A stretch of 55,847 bases of DNA from an uncultured Bacteroidales bacterium (GCA_900319925.1 ONQE01000004.1:10343-66189); one strand, 5' to 3'. Positions 17,905 to 26,380 are shown, numbered from the stretch's first letter. Translations and numbers: made by a program. The notes: generated by a model from the sequence alone, not told the origin.

Positions 17905-19240
17905 ATTAGCGACAAGTGCTTTTTTGATATTATTGGTGGCTTTGGTCTCCGCGCAAGGCAAGATGCTGACGTTGGACTCCTGCTTCGTCTTGGCGCGAGA
18001 AAATAATGCACAATATCTTTACAGTCAGTATGAAATTGAGCGTGCCCGAGAGGTGAAGGCGCAGGTCTTCACCAAGTTCTTCCCGCAGGTTTCATTGGGC
18101 TACAATGCCTATTACGCCATGCGTCCACTCATTGAATATAGTATGGATGATCTCAACAACCAAGGGGATTTCGGGGAATTCGTCGCCTCGGTTATCCAAA
18201 TTTTGAACGATCCGGAGTTCGGCGGGAATGTGCCGACCAAGGTTAATGCGCTGAAAAAGGGACAAGGTGTCAACGCGACGGCCGTGATGCCGTTGTTTGC
18301 CGGCGGCCGTATCGTGAACGGCAACCGACTGGCCAAGCTGGGTGTCGAGGCCGCGGAACTGAAGTCGGCGATGACGGAACGCGACGTTATGGAGGAGGTG
18401 GAGGCCTCCTACTTCTTGGTGCTGGGACTGCAAGAGAAGGAGGCGACGGTGGCCGCGGCCTTGACTTTGATCGACTCTCTCGACCATATCGTCGACAGGG
18501 CGCTGACAGCCGGTCTGATCACCCGAAGCGACAAGTTGCTCGTGGCTTTGAAGCGCAACGAATTAAATGCCAAAAAGATGCAGCTGGAAAACGGCATCCT
18601 CCTCGCCTCGCACCTGTTGTGTCATCAGATAGGGATTCCCTATCCCGAAGGCGGTCTCGCACTGGACCACAACCTTTTCGATGTTAAGAAGGAGGCCCCG
18701 ACGGAGGGAACCAACTTCTTGCGCCCTGAAAAACGACTTCTCGAACTGCAGGTACAGGCGGAAAGTTTGTATAAGAAGATGTCGGTCGGAGAGGCGCTGC
18801 CGGAACTTGGGGTCGGTGCGCTGGCCACCTACGGGAACATCATGGACAGGGCCAAGTTCAACGTCCTGCTGTTCGCCCGCCTTTCAGTACCGCTGACCCA
18901 ATGGTGGGAGACTTCCCATAAGATAAAGGAGCACGAATGGAAAATCAAGGAGGCGGAACTCCAGCAAAAAGAGTTAGGCGAGAAGATGCAATTGCAGGAG
19001 ATGCAGGCCTACAACCAGATGGTGGAGGCGGAGTCGCTGTTGCGGTCGGATTCCGCCGCACTCGACATGGCGGAGGAGAATTACCGCCTCGCCGAGCTGA
19101 ACTACAAGGCCGGCATGAACACGATTACGGATGTTTTGGAGGCCAACGCGCTCCTGTTGCAAGCCCGCAACGCCATCACTGACCGACAAATCACCTACGC
19201 CACCGCCTGCCGGAAGTATCATGATTTGACGGGACGGTAG
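17897..19240 (+). CDS. TolC family outer-membrane efflux protein
   Basis: This 447-residue protein begins with a signal peptide (MKRLATSAFLILLVALVSAQ) and shows the two repeated helical regions of outer-membrane factors: LDSCFVLARENNAQ at the start of the first, and YRLAELNYKAGMNTITDVLE followed by ANALLLQARNAITDRQITYA near the end, a typical TolC signature. The length is normal. It should form the trimeric outer-membrane channel for the adaptor and permease encoded immediately upstream, and the three genes read as one operon from the promoter at 13788. A nine-unit heptamer array begins two bases after the stop. It may serve another permease if the local one is truly inactive. Confidence 0.93.
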   Translation: MKRLATSAFLILLVALVSAQGKMLTLDSCFVLARENNAQYLYSQYEIERAREVKAQVFTKFFPQVSLGYNAYYAMRPLIEYSMDDLNNQGDFGEFVASVIQILNDPEFGGNVPTKVNALKKGQGVNATAVMPLFAGGRIVNGNRLAKLGVEAAELKSAMTERDVMEEVEASYFLVLGLQEKEATVAAALTLIDSLDHIVDRALTAGLITRSDKLLVALKRNELNAKKMQLENGILLASHLLCHQIGIPYPEGGLALDHNLFDVKKEAPTEGTNFLRPEKRLLELQVQAESLYKKMSVGEALPELGVGALATYGNIMDRAKFNVLLFARLSVPLTQWWETSHKIKEHEWKIKEAELQQKELGEKMQLQEMQAYNQMVEAESLLRSDSAALDMAEENYRLAELNYKAGMNTITDVLEANALLLQARNAITDRQITYATACRKYHDLTGR

Positions 19241-19242
19241 AT

Positions 19243-19305
19243 GGGGTATGGTTTAGGGTTTAAGGGTTATGGTTTAAGGGTTATAGGTTAAGGGTTATAG
19301 GGGTT
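19243..19305. repeat. Heptamer array B4 (GGTTTAA/GGGTTAT, 9 units)
   Basis: Nine 7-bp units follow the tolC TAG stop after two bases. Units alternate mainly between GGTTTAA and GGGTTAT. The length of 63 bp is shared with the arrays at 23481 and 36508. Confidence 0.9.
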
Positions 19306-19361
19306 GAGGGGTGGTTGAAAAAAATTCTCGGGGGAAGGTTTGAGGGAAACAAAAAAAGTGT

Positions 19362-19369
19362 ATTTTTGC
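19362..19369 (+). promoter_or_regulatory. Promoter of the rpsF-rpsR-rplI operon
   Basis: TATTTTTG (-7) at 19362 is preceded by TTTG (-33) at 19340-19343, an 18-bp spacing that fits the Bacteroidetes consensus. The context AAAAAAAGTGTATTTTTGC recurs at 25144-25161. Confidence 0.8.
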
Positions 19370-19410
19370 CGCCCAAAATTTTAGTACAAATCAATTAAGT
19401 AAAAAGCATT

Positions 19411-19836
19411 ATGGCAAATCATTACGAAACCGTTTTCATTATGACGCCCGTTTTGTCTGATGAACAGATGAAGGAAACGGTACAGAAGTTTGAGAAGATT
19501 CTCACCGACCAGGGTGCTGAAATCATCAACCGGGAGAACTGGGGCCTGCGCAAGCTCGAATACCCCATCCAAAAAAAGTCCTCCGGATTCTATTACCTTA
19601 TGGAGTTCACGGCCGCCCCGAATGTGGTCGCCGAGCTGGAACTGCAATACCGTCGTGACGAGCGCGTCATCCGCTTCCTGACGGTGACGATGGACAAATA
19701 CGCCGTCGCCTACGCCGAGAAGAGACGCAACAACCGCAAGGCCAAAGAAGAGGCCGTTGCCGAAGAGCCCGTCCAAGAGCAACAACCCGTTGCCGAGGAA
19801 ACCGTTAACCAAGAGTCTAACCCCGTAGAAGCTTAA
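19411..19836 (+). CDS. rpsF: 30S ribosomal protein S6
   Basis: This 141-residue protein starts [19 protein letters not shown] and contains the S6 fold signatures [20 protein letters not shown] and [13 protein letters not shown]. After about residue 105 there is an acidic, low-complexity tail rich in Glu, Val, Ala and Gln, common in S6 proteins of this phylum. It binds 16S rRNA on the platform of the small subunit together with S18, which is encoded next after a four-base gap. Confidence 0.98.
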   Translation: MANHYETVFIMTPVLSDEQMKETVQKFEKILTDQGAEIINRENWGLRKLEYPIQKKSSGFYYLMEFTAAPNVVAELELQYRRDERVIRFLTVTMDKYAVAYAEKRRNNRKAKEEAVAEEPVQEQQPVAEETVNQESNPVEA

Positions 19837-19840
19837 GAAT

Positions 19841-20116
19841 ATGGCACAGCAAAACGATATCAAATACATCGCCCCCGTCGCGGTTGACATCAAGAAGAAA
19901 AAATACTGCCGTTTCAAAAAGAGCGGTATCAAGTACATCGATTACAAGGACGCCGAATTCCTGAAGAAATTCGTGAACGAGCAAGGCAAGATTCTGCCCC
20001 GCCGTCTGACCGGCACCTCCCTGAAGTACCAGAAGAAAGTGGCCCAGGCCGTGAAGCGCGCCCGTCACCTGGCTCTTCTGCCGTTCGTCACCGATAACTT
20101 AAAATCTTCTAACTAA
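19841..20116 (+). CDS. rpsR: 30S ribosomal protein S18
   Basis: This 91-residue protein carries the S18 core [18 protein letters not shown], then [20 protein letters not shown] and the basic helix [18 protein letters not shown]. It forms a heterodimer with S6 on the 30S subunit. The gene order S6-S18-L9 with short gaps is a conserved bacterial operon. Confidence 0.98.
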   Translation: MAQQNDIKYIAPVAVDIKKKKYCRFKKSGIKYIDYKDAEFLKKFVNEQGKILPRRLTGTSLKYQKKVAQAVKRARHLALLPFVTDNLKSSN

Positions 20117-20130
20117 AAAAGCATTTTGTC

Positions 20131-20589
20131 ATGGAAATCATATTGAAACAAGACGTGGCTAATCTGGGTTATGCCGACGACCTCGTAAAGGTGAAAGACG
20201 GTTATGCCCGCAACTACCTCATTCCGCAAGGTTACGCCGAACTCGCCACCCCGGCAAAGAAGAAACAATTAGCGGAAACCATCAAACAGCGCGCTTTCAA
20301 GGCTGAGAAGATCCGCAAAGAGGCCGAATTTATGGCCGGCAAGATCGAAGGCCTCGAAGTCAACATCCCCGCCAAGGCGTCCGAGACCGGCACCCTGTTC
20401 GGCTCCGTGAACAACATCATGGTTGCGGAAGCCCTCCAGAACCAGCACGGCATCGAAATCGACCGCCACAAAATCTCCATCAACGAGGACCGCATCAAGG
20501 AGCTCGGCCAGTACACCGCCATGGTGAACCTGCACCGCGACTTCAAAGTGGAGATCAAACTCAACGTCGTTCCCGAAACTGCAGAGTAA
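20131..20589 (+). CDS. rplI: 50S ribosomal protein L9
   Basis: This 152-residue protein begins MEIILKQDVANLGYADDLV and contains the L9 signature KVKDGYARNYLIPQGYA, a long connecting helix and a C-terminal domain with FGSVNNIMVAEAL. The length is typical. L9 binds 23S rRNA near the L1 stalk. The operon ends at the terminator 20 bases downstream. Confidence 0.98.
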   Translation: MEIILKQDVANLGYADDLVKVKDGYARNYLIPQGYAELATPAKKKQLAETIKQRAFKAEKIRKEAEFMAGKIEGLEVNIPAKASETGTLFGSVNNIMVAEALQNQHGIEIDRHKISINEDRIKELGQYTAMVNLHRDFKVEIKLNVVPETAE

Positions 20590-20609
20590 ACCTCATAATT
20601 TTGAATGCG

Positions 20610-20647
20610 AAAAGCGGCGGAGCCATTCGGTTCCACCGCTTTTTTTT
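20610..20647 (+). terminator. Rho-independent terminator of the ribosomal protein operon
   Basis: The stem AAAAGCGG-GGAGCC pairs with GGTTCC-CCGCTTTT around an ATTC loop, with one internal C-A mismatch, and runs into eight T residues. Confidence 0.92.
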
Positions 20648-20661
20648 ATTCGAATATTTTG

Positions 20662-20669
20662 TACTTTTG
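20662..20669 (+). promoter_or_regulatory. Promoter -7 element of the lipoprotein gene
   Basis: TACTTTTG followed by CCGC matches the TAnnTTTG consensus, 18 bases before the start at 20688, which excludes the longer upstream open frame. Confidence 0.7.
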
Positions 20670-20687
20670 CCGCAAAATTCCGAAACA

Positions 20688-21116
20688 ATGAAAAAGACCC
20701 TGTCCTTCATCGCAGTCCTGATGCTGCTGCTCACCTCCTGTGACAACGGAAACATCAACGGCGGCCGCTATTACGGCACCTTCCACAACCTGGTGAACGA
20801 CCAGCTCGAGCACGGCGCCATCAGCTTCACATACGTCAACAACGAGGGCGGCATCTATTTCATGATGAACGACCTCGTGGCCCTGACGCAGACGGCGGAG
20901 AACAAATACGGCGGCGCGGCCGAGGGCGCTCCCCTCGTGGACCTGCTCGCCACCCTGCCCGCCATCGACAGCATCGCCGTGTGCGACTCCATGGAGGCCA
21001 TCCGCCTCATGGCCGTGGACGCTGAGTTCATGGGCAACTCCGTGAAAGCCAACATGACCTTCACCACCACCACCGAAAAGATAGTGGACGTGCAGTTTAT
21101 CGGCTATTACGAATAA
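20688..21116 (+). CDS. Predicted lipoprotein of unknown function
   Basis: The gene encodes 142 residues. MKKTLSFIAVLMLLLTSC is a lipoprotein signal peptide whose lipobox ends at Cys18, so the protein should be lipid-modified and exported to the periplasm or outer membrane. The mature part (DNGNINGGRYYGTFHNLVND onwards) looks like a small beta-rich domain, but I do not recognise a family. The gene has its own promoter and converges with lgt, whose product attaches the lipid to such proteins. That proximity may be coincidence. Confidence 0.8.
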   Translation: MKKTLSFIAVLMLLLTSCDNGNINGGRYYGTFHNLVNDQLEHGAISFTYVNNEGGIYFMMNDLVALTQTAENKYGGAAEGAPLVDLLATLPAIDSIAVCDSMEAIRLMAVDAEFMGNSVKANMTFTTTTEKIVDVQFIGYYE

Positions 21117-21131
21117 AGAAACAGCTATTTT

Positions 21132-22001
21132 TTATTTGGCGGGTTCCTCCTTATACGGGAACTCCGGATAGGAAGGTTTCACAAACGAGTATATCAGACA
21201 TCCCAACCCGATGAGAATCATCGGAATGGACAGCCATTGGCCATTGTTGAGCACGTGGCCGACCTCGCCCTGCACCTGCACTTCCTTGAAGAATTCGATG
21301 ATGAAGCGCGCCGTGAAGATGACCGTCAGCGTGATGCCAGAAGTGCGGCCCGCGGCCACTTTGCCCTTCGCAAACTTGAAGTAATAGACGGTCAAGCAGA
21401 TGAACACCAGCATATAGACGGCCGCCTCGTAGAGCTGCGCGGGATGACGGTAGGTACCCGCCACGCCGAAACCGCCGTAGATGAAGTCGAACGCCCACGG
21501 CACTTCCGTGATGCGGCCCACGATCTCATGGTTCATCAGGTTGCCGACACGCACCAACGAGGCCGCCACCGGCACCGCGATGCCCAAACGGTCGAGCAGC
21601 CACAGGAAGTTGACCTTGTAGCGCAGACAATAGTAGATCAGAAATCCGAAAATGCCCAGAACCCCACCATGACTCGCGAGGCCCTGATAACCGATGAAAT
21701 GCCAGTTCTCATCGAAGGGCAGAAGAATCTGCAACGGATGCGTGACGAACATCTCCGGCTCGTAGAAGAGAAAATGCCCGAGCCGCAAACCCACAATCGT
21801 CCAGACAATCGTCCAAATGGAGATCTTGTCGAGCTGCTTTTGCGAGAGTCCCTCCGTCTTGAAAATTTTCTGCAGCGTGTAGTACGCCAACAAGAAGCCC
21901 AAGGCCAGCAGAATTCCGTACCATCTGACCTCCAAAGAACCAAGATGGAAAGCCACAGGATTCACTTTCCAAGTCACAAAACCTAACGTATTCCAAAACA
22001 T
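21132..22001 (-). CDS. lgt: Prolipoprotein diacylglyceryl transferase
   Basis: This 289-residue inner-membrane protein has about seven hydrophobic helices and the Lgt signature around LVRVGNLMNHEIVGR, with the catalytic arginine region, plus YQGLASHGGVLGIFGFL carrying the conserved HGG segment. It transfers a diacylglyceryl group from phosphatidylglycerol to the lipobox cysteine, the first step of lipoprotein maturation. The C-terminus ends PYKEEPAK after the last helix. A TACTTTTG promoter lies 27 bases upstream on the minus strand, back to back with the metK promoter. Confidence 0.97.
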   Translation of the reverse strand: MFWNTLGFVTWKVNPVAFHLGSLEVRWYGILLALGFLLAYYTLQKIFKTEGLSQKQLDKISIWTIVWTIVGLRLGHFLFYEPEMFVTHPLQILLPFDENWHFIGYQGLASHGGVLGIFGFLIYYCLRYKVNFLWLLDRLGIAVPVAASLVRVGNLMNHEIVGRITEVPWAFDFIYGGFGVAGTYRHPAQLYEAAVYMLVFICLTVYYFKFAKGKVAAGRTSGITLTVIFTARFIIEFFKEVQVQGEVGHVLNNGQWLSIPMILIGLGCLIYSFVKPSYPEFPYKEEPAK

Positions 22002-22027
22002 ATTTTTCGTCTTTATTTTTAGAGGCG

Positions 22028-22035
22028 CAAAAGTA
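22028..22035 (-). promoter_or_regulatory. Promoter -7 element of lgt
   Basis: Minus-strand TACTTTTG followed by CGCC. Its 5' end lies 11 bp from the metK promoter element (22047), so the two promoters share one region. Confidence 0.7.
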
Positions 22036-22046
22036 CAAAAAAAGTG

Positions 22047-22054
22047 TATTTTCG
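22047..22054 (+). promoter_or_regulatory. Promoter -7 element of metK (variant)
   Basis: TATTTTCG, one mismatch to TAnnTTTG, in the recurring AAAAAAAGTG context. A transcript would start near 22061, directly before the riboswitch candidate. Confidence 0.6.
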
Positions 22055-22064
22055 CGGCCGAAAA

Positions 22065-22117
22065 CCAGTGGATAGATTTGTAATGATTGCAACCACAAGA
22101 AAAAATGCTAAAACATC
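22065..22117 (+). promoter_or_regulatory. Candidate SAM-II-like riboswitch upstream of metK
   Basis: The leader shows the ordered conserved blocks I associate with the SAM-II (metA/SAM-alpha) aptamer: P1 5' strand GTGG (22068-22071), GATTT (22075-22079), TTGCAA (22087-22092), directly adjoining P1 3' strand CCAC (22093-22096), then AAATGCTAAAA (22103-22113). P1 is short, four pairs, and its bases differ from the GC-only stem I remember from the alphaproteobacterial type, so it would be paired by different bases. The placement at the very 5' end of the transcript of SAM synthetase is what feedback control by SAM would need. The pseudoknot pairing could not be convincingly assigned by eye. Confidence 0.6.
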
Positions 22118-22167
22118 TTCTACCACGATTTTCAGTTTTTATTTTTTCATAAATTAAAATACTGATT

Positions 22168-23394
22168 ATGAGCTATTTATTCACATCAGAATCCGTGTCG
22201 GAAGGACATCCCGACAAAGTGTGCGACCAGATTTCGGACGCCTTATTGGACGCGTTTCTCGCGCAAGATCCCGAATCGAAAGTGGCGTGCGAGACGCTGG
22301 CAACCACCGGTCTCGTGGTCTGCGCCGGCGAGGTGAAGACCGAAGGCTACGTCTCCGTTGACGACGTGGTGCGCCACACCATCGAGCAAATCGGCTATAA
22401 CAAGAGCGACTACCAGTTCGACTTCAAGTCGTGCGGGGTCATCTCCACCATCCACAGCCAGTCGCCCGACATCAACCAAGGTGTCGAAAGGGCGGCCGCC
22501 GAAGACCAGGGCGCGGGCGACCAGGGCATGATGTTCGGTTACGCCTGCAACGAGATGGACAACTACATGCCGCTGCCCGTCGAGCTGGCCCACCGCCTCG
22601 TACAGGAGTTGGCCGCCATCCGCAAGGAGGGCCGCGAAATGACCTACCTCCGCCCCGACTCCAAGTCGCAGGTCACCGTGCAATACGCCGAAGACCACCA
22701 CCCCGAGCGCATCGACAGCATTGTCGTCTCCACTCAGCACGACGAGTTCGCCGACGATGACACGATGCTCGCCACCATCCGCCGCGACGTGCAGGAGATC
22801 CTCATCCCCCGAGTCGTCAAGAGCCTCCCAGACAAAGTGCAGAAACTGTTCAACACAGAGTACCAGCTGTTTGTAAACCCGACCGGTAAGTTCGTTATCG
22901 GCGGTCCGCACGGTGACACAGGACTCACGGGACGCAAGATCATCGTCGACACCTACGGTGGACGCGGTGCACACGGCGGCGGCGCCTTCTCCGGCAAAGA
23001 CCCCTCGAAAGTCGACCGCTCGGCTGCCTACGCCACCCGCCACATCGCCAAGAACTTGGTGGCTGCTGGTCTCTGCGACCAAGTGCTCATCCAGGTGGCC
23101 TACGCCATCGGCAAGGCCGAACCCGTCGGACTCTACGTCAACACCTACGGCACCGCCAAGGTCAACATGCCCGACAGCGAGATCGCGAAACGCGTCAGCG
23201 AGATCTTCCCGATGCGCCCGCACGACATCATCAACCGCTTCCAGCTCAAGAACCCGATCTACGAACCCACCGCCGCCTACGGGCACTTCGGCCGCGACTG
23301 TTACGAGAAAACCGTGAACGGCCGCACCATCACCTTCTTCCCCTGGGAGAAACTCGACTACGTGGACGCTGTCAAGAAAGCGTTTGGATTGTAA
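22168..23394 (+). CDS. metK: S-adenosylmethionine synthase
   Basis: This 408-residue enzyme makes S-adenosylmethionine from methionine and ATP in the cytosol. Diagnostic segments are [19 protein letters not shown] near the N-terminus, [12 protein letters not shown] in the middle, and [20 protein letters not shown] containing the conserved ATP/phosphate-binding residues. The protein aligns without gaps to the family pattern and has the usual length within this phylum. The leader holds a SAM-II-like riboswitch candidate and a variant promoter. After the stop come three TTGTGAT-type heptamers and a 15-bp inverted repeat. Confidence 0.98.
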   Translation: MSYLFTSESVSEGHPDKVCDQISDALLDAFLAQDPESKVACETLATTGLVVCAGEVKTEGYVSVDDVVRHTIEQIGYNKSDYQFDFKSCGVISTIHSQSPDINQGVERAAAEDQGAGDQGMMFGYACNEMDNYMPLPVELAHRLVQELAAIRKEGREMTYLRPDSKSQVTVQYAEDHHPERIDSIVVSTQHDEFADDDTMLATIRRDVQEILIPRVVKSLPDKVQKLFNTEYQLFVNPTGKFVIGGPHGDTGLTGRKIIVDTYGGRGAHGGGAFSGKDPSKVDRSAAYATRHIAKNLVAAGLCDQVLIQVAYAIGKAEPVGLYVNTYGTAKVNMPDSEIAKRVSEIFPMRPHDIINRFQLKNPIYEPTAAYGHFGRDCYEKTVNGRTITFFPWEKLDYVDAVKKAFGL

Positions 23395-23415
23395 GTTGTG
23401 ATTTGTGATTTGAGA
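23395..23415. repeat. Heptamer array F (TTTGTGA type, 3 units)
   Basis: Units GTTGTGA, TTTGTGA and TTTGAGA begin directly after the metK TAA stop. The last unit merges into the inverted repeat of the adjacent hairpin. Confidence 0.75.
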
Positions 23416-23466
23416 CGTGGGGGATTAGATTCAAAACGTAACAAAAAAGTTCCCACGTCTCAAATC
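23407..23466 (+). terminator. 15-bp inverted repeat downstream of metK
   Basis: GATTTGAGACGTGGG (23407-23421) is perfectly complementary to CCCACGTCTCAAATC (23452-23466) with a 30-base loop. No long T-run follows, so it may protect the mRNA end or be a mobile palindrome rather than a classical terminator. Confidence 0.55.
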
Positions 23467-23480
23467 TTACATCCTATCCC

Positions 23481-23543
23481 CCATAAACCCATAACCTTTA
23501 ACCCATAACCTTTAACCCATAAACCTTAAACCTTAAACCATAA
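23481..23543. repeat. Heptamer array B5 (CCCATAA/CCTTTAA/ACCTTAA, 9 units)
   Basis: Nine units in perfect phase end two bases before the fabD ATG (23546). The message reads TTAAACCATAAGAATG at the start site, so the array fills the ribosome-binding region. Confidence 0.93.
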
Positions 23544-23545
23544 GA

Positions 23546-24442
23546 ATGAACGCATTCATTTTCCCCGGACAGGGGTCACAGCATCCCGGGATGGGACTTG
23601 GGCTGTGCGAGCGGCACGTGTTGGCGAAAGAGCTCTTCCGTAGTGCGGACGAGATCTTGGGCTACCCCATCTCTGAGATCATGTTCCACGGTACAGAGGA
23701 ACAGCTCAAACAGACGAAGCACACGCAATTGGCGATGTTCCTGCACGGATACATTGCTTATAAGTGCCTGAATATTAGCATGCCGGATATGGTAGCCGGC
23801 CATTCGTTGGGCGAGTACACCGCCCTGACCGCCGCCGGATGTCTCCAATTCGAAGACGCACTGCGGCTGGTCGAGATTCGCGCCAACGCCATGCAGAAGG
23901 CCTGCGAACTAGAACCCTCTGGCATGGCCGTGGTGCTGAAGTTCGACGAGAAGACCATCGAGGAGGTGTGCGCCTCTGTCACTGAAGAGGTCGTGGTGCC
24001 CGCCAACTACAACTCGCAACAGCAGCTCGTGATTTCCGGCAGTCTGAAAGGATTGGAGATCGCCATCGAGCGGCTGAAAGAGGCCGGCGCCAAACGTATC
24101 ATGATGCTCAATGTGGGCGGCGCCTTCCACTCCCCGTTGATGCAGACCGCCCAGGACGAGCTCGCCGAGGCCATCTACAAATGCGCCTTCAATTTGCCAG
24201 TATGCCCTGTTTACCAGAATGTCAACGCACTGCCGACCACCGATCCCGACACCATCCGCGAGAACCTCGTCAAGCAGCTCACCTCGCCCGTGCGCTGGAC
24301 GCAGACCGTGCTCAACATGGTGAACGACGGCGCGGTGCGGTTCACAGAATTCGGCCCCGGACCCACCCTCGGCAATCTCGTCAAACGCATCGTCCCGGAA
24401 ACCGAGACCGAATGCCTCGGCGCCGAAGATACGGCCAACTAA
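23546..24442 (+). CDS. fabD: Malonyl-CoA:acyl-carrier-protein transacylase
   Basis: This 298-residue enzyme loads malonyl groups onto acyl carrier protein for fatty acid synthesis. The N-terminal FPGQGSQHPGMG oxyanion motif, the nucleophile elbow GHSLGEYTAL with the catalytic serine near residue 89, and the GGAFHSPLM segment with the catalytic histidine are all present. The length is normal (about 290-310). The start is immediately preceded by a nine-unit heptamer array, with no Shine-Dalgarno sequence. A small secreted protein is encoded 14 bases downstream. Confidence 0.97.
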   Translation: MNAFIFPGQGSQHPGMGLGLCERHVLAKELFRSADEILGYPISEIMFHGTEEQLKQTKHTQLAMFLHGYIAYKCLNISMPDMVAGHSLGEYTALTAAGCLQFEDALRLVEIRANAMQKACELEPSGMAVVLKFDEKTIEEVCASVTEEVVVPANYNSQQQLVISGSLKGLEIAIERLKEAGAKRIMMLNVGGAFHSPLMQTAQDELAEAIYKCAFNLPVCPVYQNVNALPTTDPDTIRENLVKQLTSPVRWTQTVLNMVNDGAVRFTEFGPGPTLGNLVKRIVPETETECLGAEDTAN

Positions 24443-24456
24443 GCAATTCCATCTAA

Positions 24457-25098
24457 ATGCGAAAGACCATGCGTGGGAAAAAGCTTATCCTCCTGTTGAT
24501 GCTGGCAGGACTGCTGCAGACCGGTACGAGCCAGTCGGAGCGGCAGGTCCGAAAGTTTGTGCGTCAACAGCTCTCGTGGTATCCGCATCTCCATCTTCTC
24601 GACCTGTACAAATCTTGTTACCAAGATTTTATGGGTGCTGAACACTTGGTCACGAACAGCGAAGTGGCCAACTACTATGTACAGAAAGAACTCAGCGAGA
24701 TGGACACGGCCGCCTACGTGCAAGGATTCCTCGAACCCTGCGGTCTTTACGGCAACTATATGCGCGTCCCCTTGGCGTTCGTCAAAGACGGCACCGTCCC
24801 GGCCGACTCGTTAGTCTCCTGGTTTGTGCAGAGTTCCGGCGCCGAACCGCCCCACACGTTGGAGGAATGGATGGCTCGCTGGGATAAGATCGAGCGTATC
24901 ATCGACCAAATGGACCTCCAGCTTCCGGAGTACGAGAGCGACAAGGCCACCATCCGCGCCATTTTCGAACAGGGTGGTTACGCCAGCGTCCACAGCAAGG
25001 AATTCAAACAGCATTACCATCCGCACTACCGAATCGTCTCCCGGAAGATTCTGCGTAAGAACAAAAGGCTGTTCCACGGGCAACCCTTTTTGCGATAA
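24457..25098 (+). CDS. Conserved secreted protein of unknown function
   Basis: This 213-residue product begins with a signal peptide (MRGKKLILLLMLAGLLQTGTS if the internal Met at 24469 is used, otherwise four residues longer). The mature part is helical and hydrophilic, with segments such as LYKSCYQDFMGAEHLVTNSE, ALIDQMDLQL-like helices (IERIIDQMDLQLPEYE) and a basic C-terminus (HYHPHYRIVSRKILRKNK). I do not recognise a characterised family; the general pattern resembles conserved hypothetical proteins of Bacteroidales. It may be co-transcribed with fabD, but nothing here shows a functional link. Confidence 0.75.
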   Translation: MRKTMRGKKLILLLMLAGLLQTGTSQSERQVRKFVRQQLSWYPHLHLLDLYKSCYQDFMGAEHLVTNSEVANYYVQKELSEMDTAAYVQGFLEPCGLYGNYMRVPLAFVKDGTVPADSLVSWFVQSSGAEPPHTLEEWMARWDKIERIIDQMDLQLPEYESDKATIRAIFEQGGYASVHSKEFKQHYHPHYRIVSRKILRKNKRLFHGQPFLR

Positions 25099-25152
25099 TT
25101 TTCCTACTTCTATTTTAAAAATTTCAGACCTTGTCTCTTTCCAAAAAAAGTG

Positions 25153-25160
25153 TATTTTTG
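25153..25160 (+). promoter_or_regulatory. Promoter -7 element of the TPR-ribH unit
   Basis: TATTTTTG in the context AAAAAAAGTGTATTTTTGC (25144-25161), identical to the core in front of rpsF. Confidence 0.78.
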
Positions 25161-25187
25161 CACCCTTGAAATTTTAGACGAAAAAAT

Positions 25188-25892
25188 ATGGCAAATTCAG
25201 AAAATCTGGGCTCCAAGAAAAATGAGCAAGTGCAAGAAAATGAGAACTTTCTGACGAGATTCTTCGCTTTCTTCAGCAAATATCAGAACATCATCTACGG
25301 TGTGATTATCGGCATTCTGGTCATCATTCTCGCCATTCTGGCTTTCAACCGTTTCTACATCCAGAAGAAGAACGCCGAGGCTTCCGCCCAAATCGTACAA
25401 CCCATCCATTGGTTCACGCAAGGTGACACCGCTTCCCTGAAAATGGCTTTGGAAGGTGACGGCGAAAACGACGGTTTCCTTGACATCGCCAGCAACTACA
25501 AGATCACCCGCACCTCCAACACCGCCAACTACTATGCCGGTCTGACCTACCTCAAACTCGGTCAGAAGGACGAGGCTTTGGAGTACCTTAAGAAGTTCAA
25601 AAAGAAAGAAGACGTGCTTTGGTACGGTTGTCAGGCCACCATCGGCGACCTCTATGACGAGCAGGGCGACGAGGCGAAAGCCATCAGCTACTACGAAAAG
25701 GCCGCGAAGGGCAAAGATCCCTTCTTCACCCCCATCGCGCTCTTCAAACTCGGTCAAATGTATGAGAGACAAGGCGACTGGAATAAGGCTCTCAACGCTT
25801 ACGAGACCATCGAGAAGAACTTCTACAACGAATACAACAAAATGAGCATTGCGCAATACGCCGAAAGAGCCAAAGCCAACGCTTCCAAATAA
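25188..25892 (+). CDS. Membrane-anchored TPR protein
   Basis: This 234-residue protein has a charged N-terminus, one hydrophobic helix (IIYGVIIGILVIILAILAF, about residues 43-62) and a C-terminal region of tetratricopeptide repeats (YYAGLTYLKLGQKDEALEYL, YDEQGDEAKAISYYEKAA, and MYERQGDWNKALNAYETI). The layout, with a short cytosolic tail and TPRs outside, recalls YfgM-type inner-membrane chaperone partners, but this is only a resemblance. It is followed by ribH after five bases. In my recollection a TPR gene next to ribH is common in Bacteroidetes. Confidence 0.85.
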   Translation: MANSENLGSKKNEQVQENENFLTRFFAFFSKYQNIIYGVIIGILVIILAILAFNRFYIQKKNAEASAQIVQPIHWFTQGDTASLKMALEGDGENDGFLDIASNYKITRTSNTANYYAGLTYLKLGQKDEALEYLKKFKKKEDVLWYGCQATIGDLYDEQGDEAKAISYYEKAAKGKDPFFTPIALFKLGQMYERQGDWNKALNAYETIEKNFYNEYNKMSIAQYAERAKANASK

Positions 25893-25897
25893 ATAAT

Positions 25898-26380
25898 ATG
25901 ACAGAAAAGAAGAAAAACTTATCGGAATTCACACCGTTTGAGTTTTCTTCCGCCCAAAATACAAGAATCGGTATTGTGGTCAGCGAATGGAACGACCGCA
26001 TTACCGATTCGCTTTTAAACGGTGCGGAAGAGAGCCTGCTCGAGCACGGTATTCTCAAAGAGAACATCCTCGTGAAACACGTCCCCGGCAGCTTCGAACT
26101 GCCTCTGGGCGCCAAATGGATGCTCGAGAAAACGGATGTCGATGCGGTCATCTGCATCGGTTGCATCATCCAAGGCGAGACCCGCCACTTCGATTTCATC
26201 GCCCAGGCGGTGGCCGACGGCATTATGAACGTGGGACTGCAGTTCTCCAAGCCGGTGATTTTCAGTGTGCTGACCTGCAATACGATGGAACAGGCCGAAG
26301 ACCGCTCCGGCGGCAAACACGGCAACAAAGGCGTGGAAGGCGCAGTCAGCGCCCTGAAGATGCTGTCGTTCGGCAATTAG
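25898..26380 (+). CDS. ribH: 6,7-dimethyl-8-ribityllumazine synthase
   Basis: This 160-residue enzyme of riboflavin synthesis condenses 5-amino-6-ribitylaminouracil with 3,4-dihydroxy-2-butanone 4-phosphate. Family motifs are VPGSFELPLGAKWM, GCIIQGETRHFDFI with the catalytic histidine, and FSVLTCNTMEQAEDRSGG near the C-terminus. The size fits. The TAG stop (26378-26380) is inside the first unit of a heptamer array. Lumazine synthases usually assemble as pentamers or 60-subunit shells; which applies here cannot be told. Confidence 0.97.
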   Translation: MTEKKKNLSEFTPFEFSSAQNTRIGIVVSEWNDRITDSLLNGAEESLLEHGILKENILVKHVPGSFELPLGAKWMLEKTDVDAVICIGCIIQGETRHFDFIAQAVADGIMNVGLQFSKPVIFSVLTCNTMEQAEDRSGGKHGNKGVEGAVSALKMLSFGN

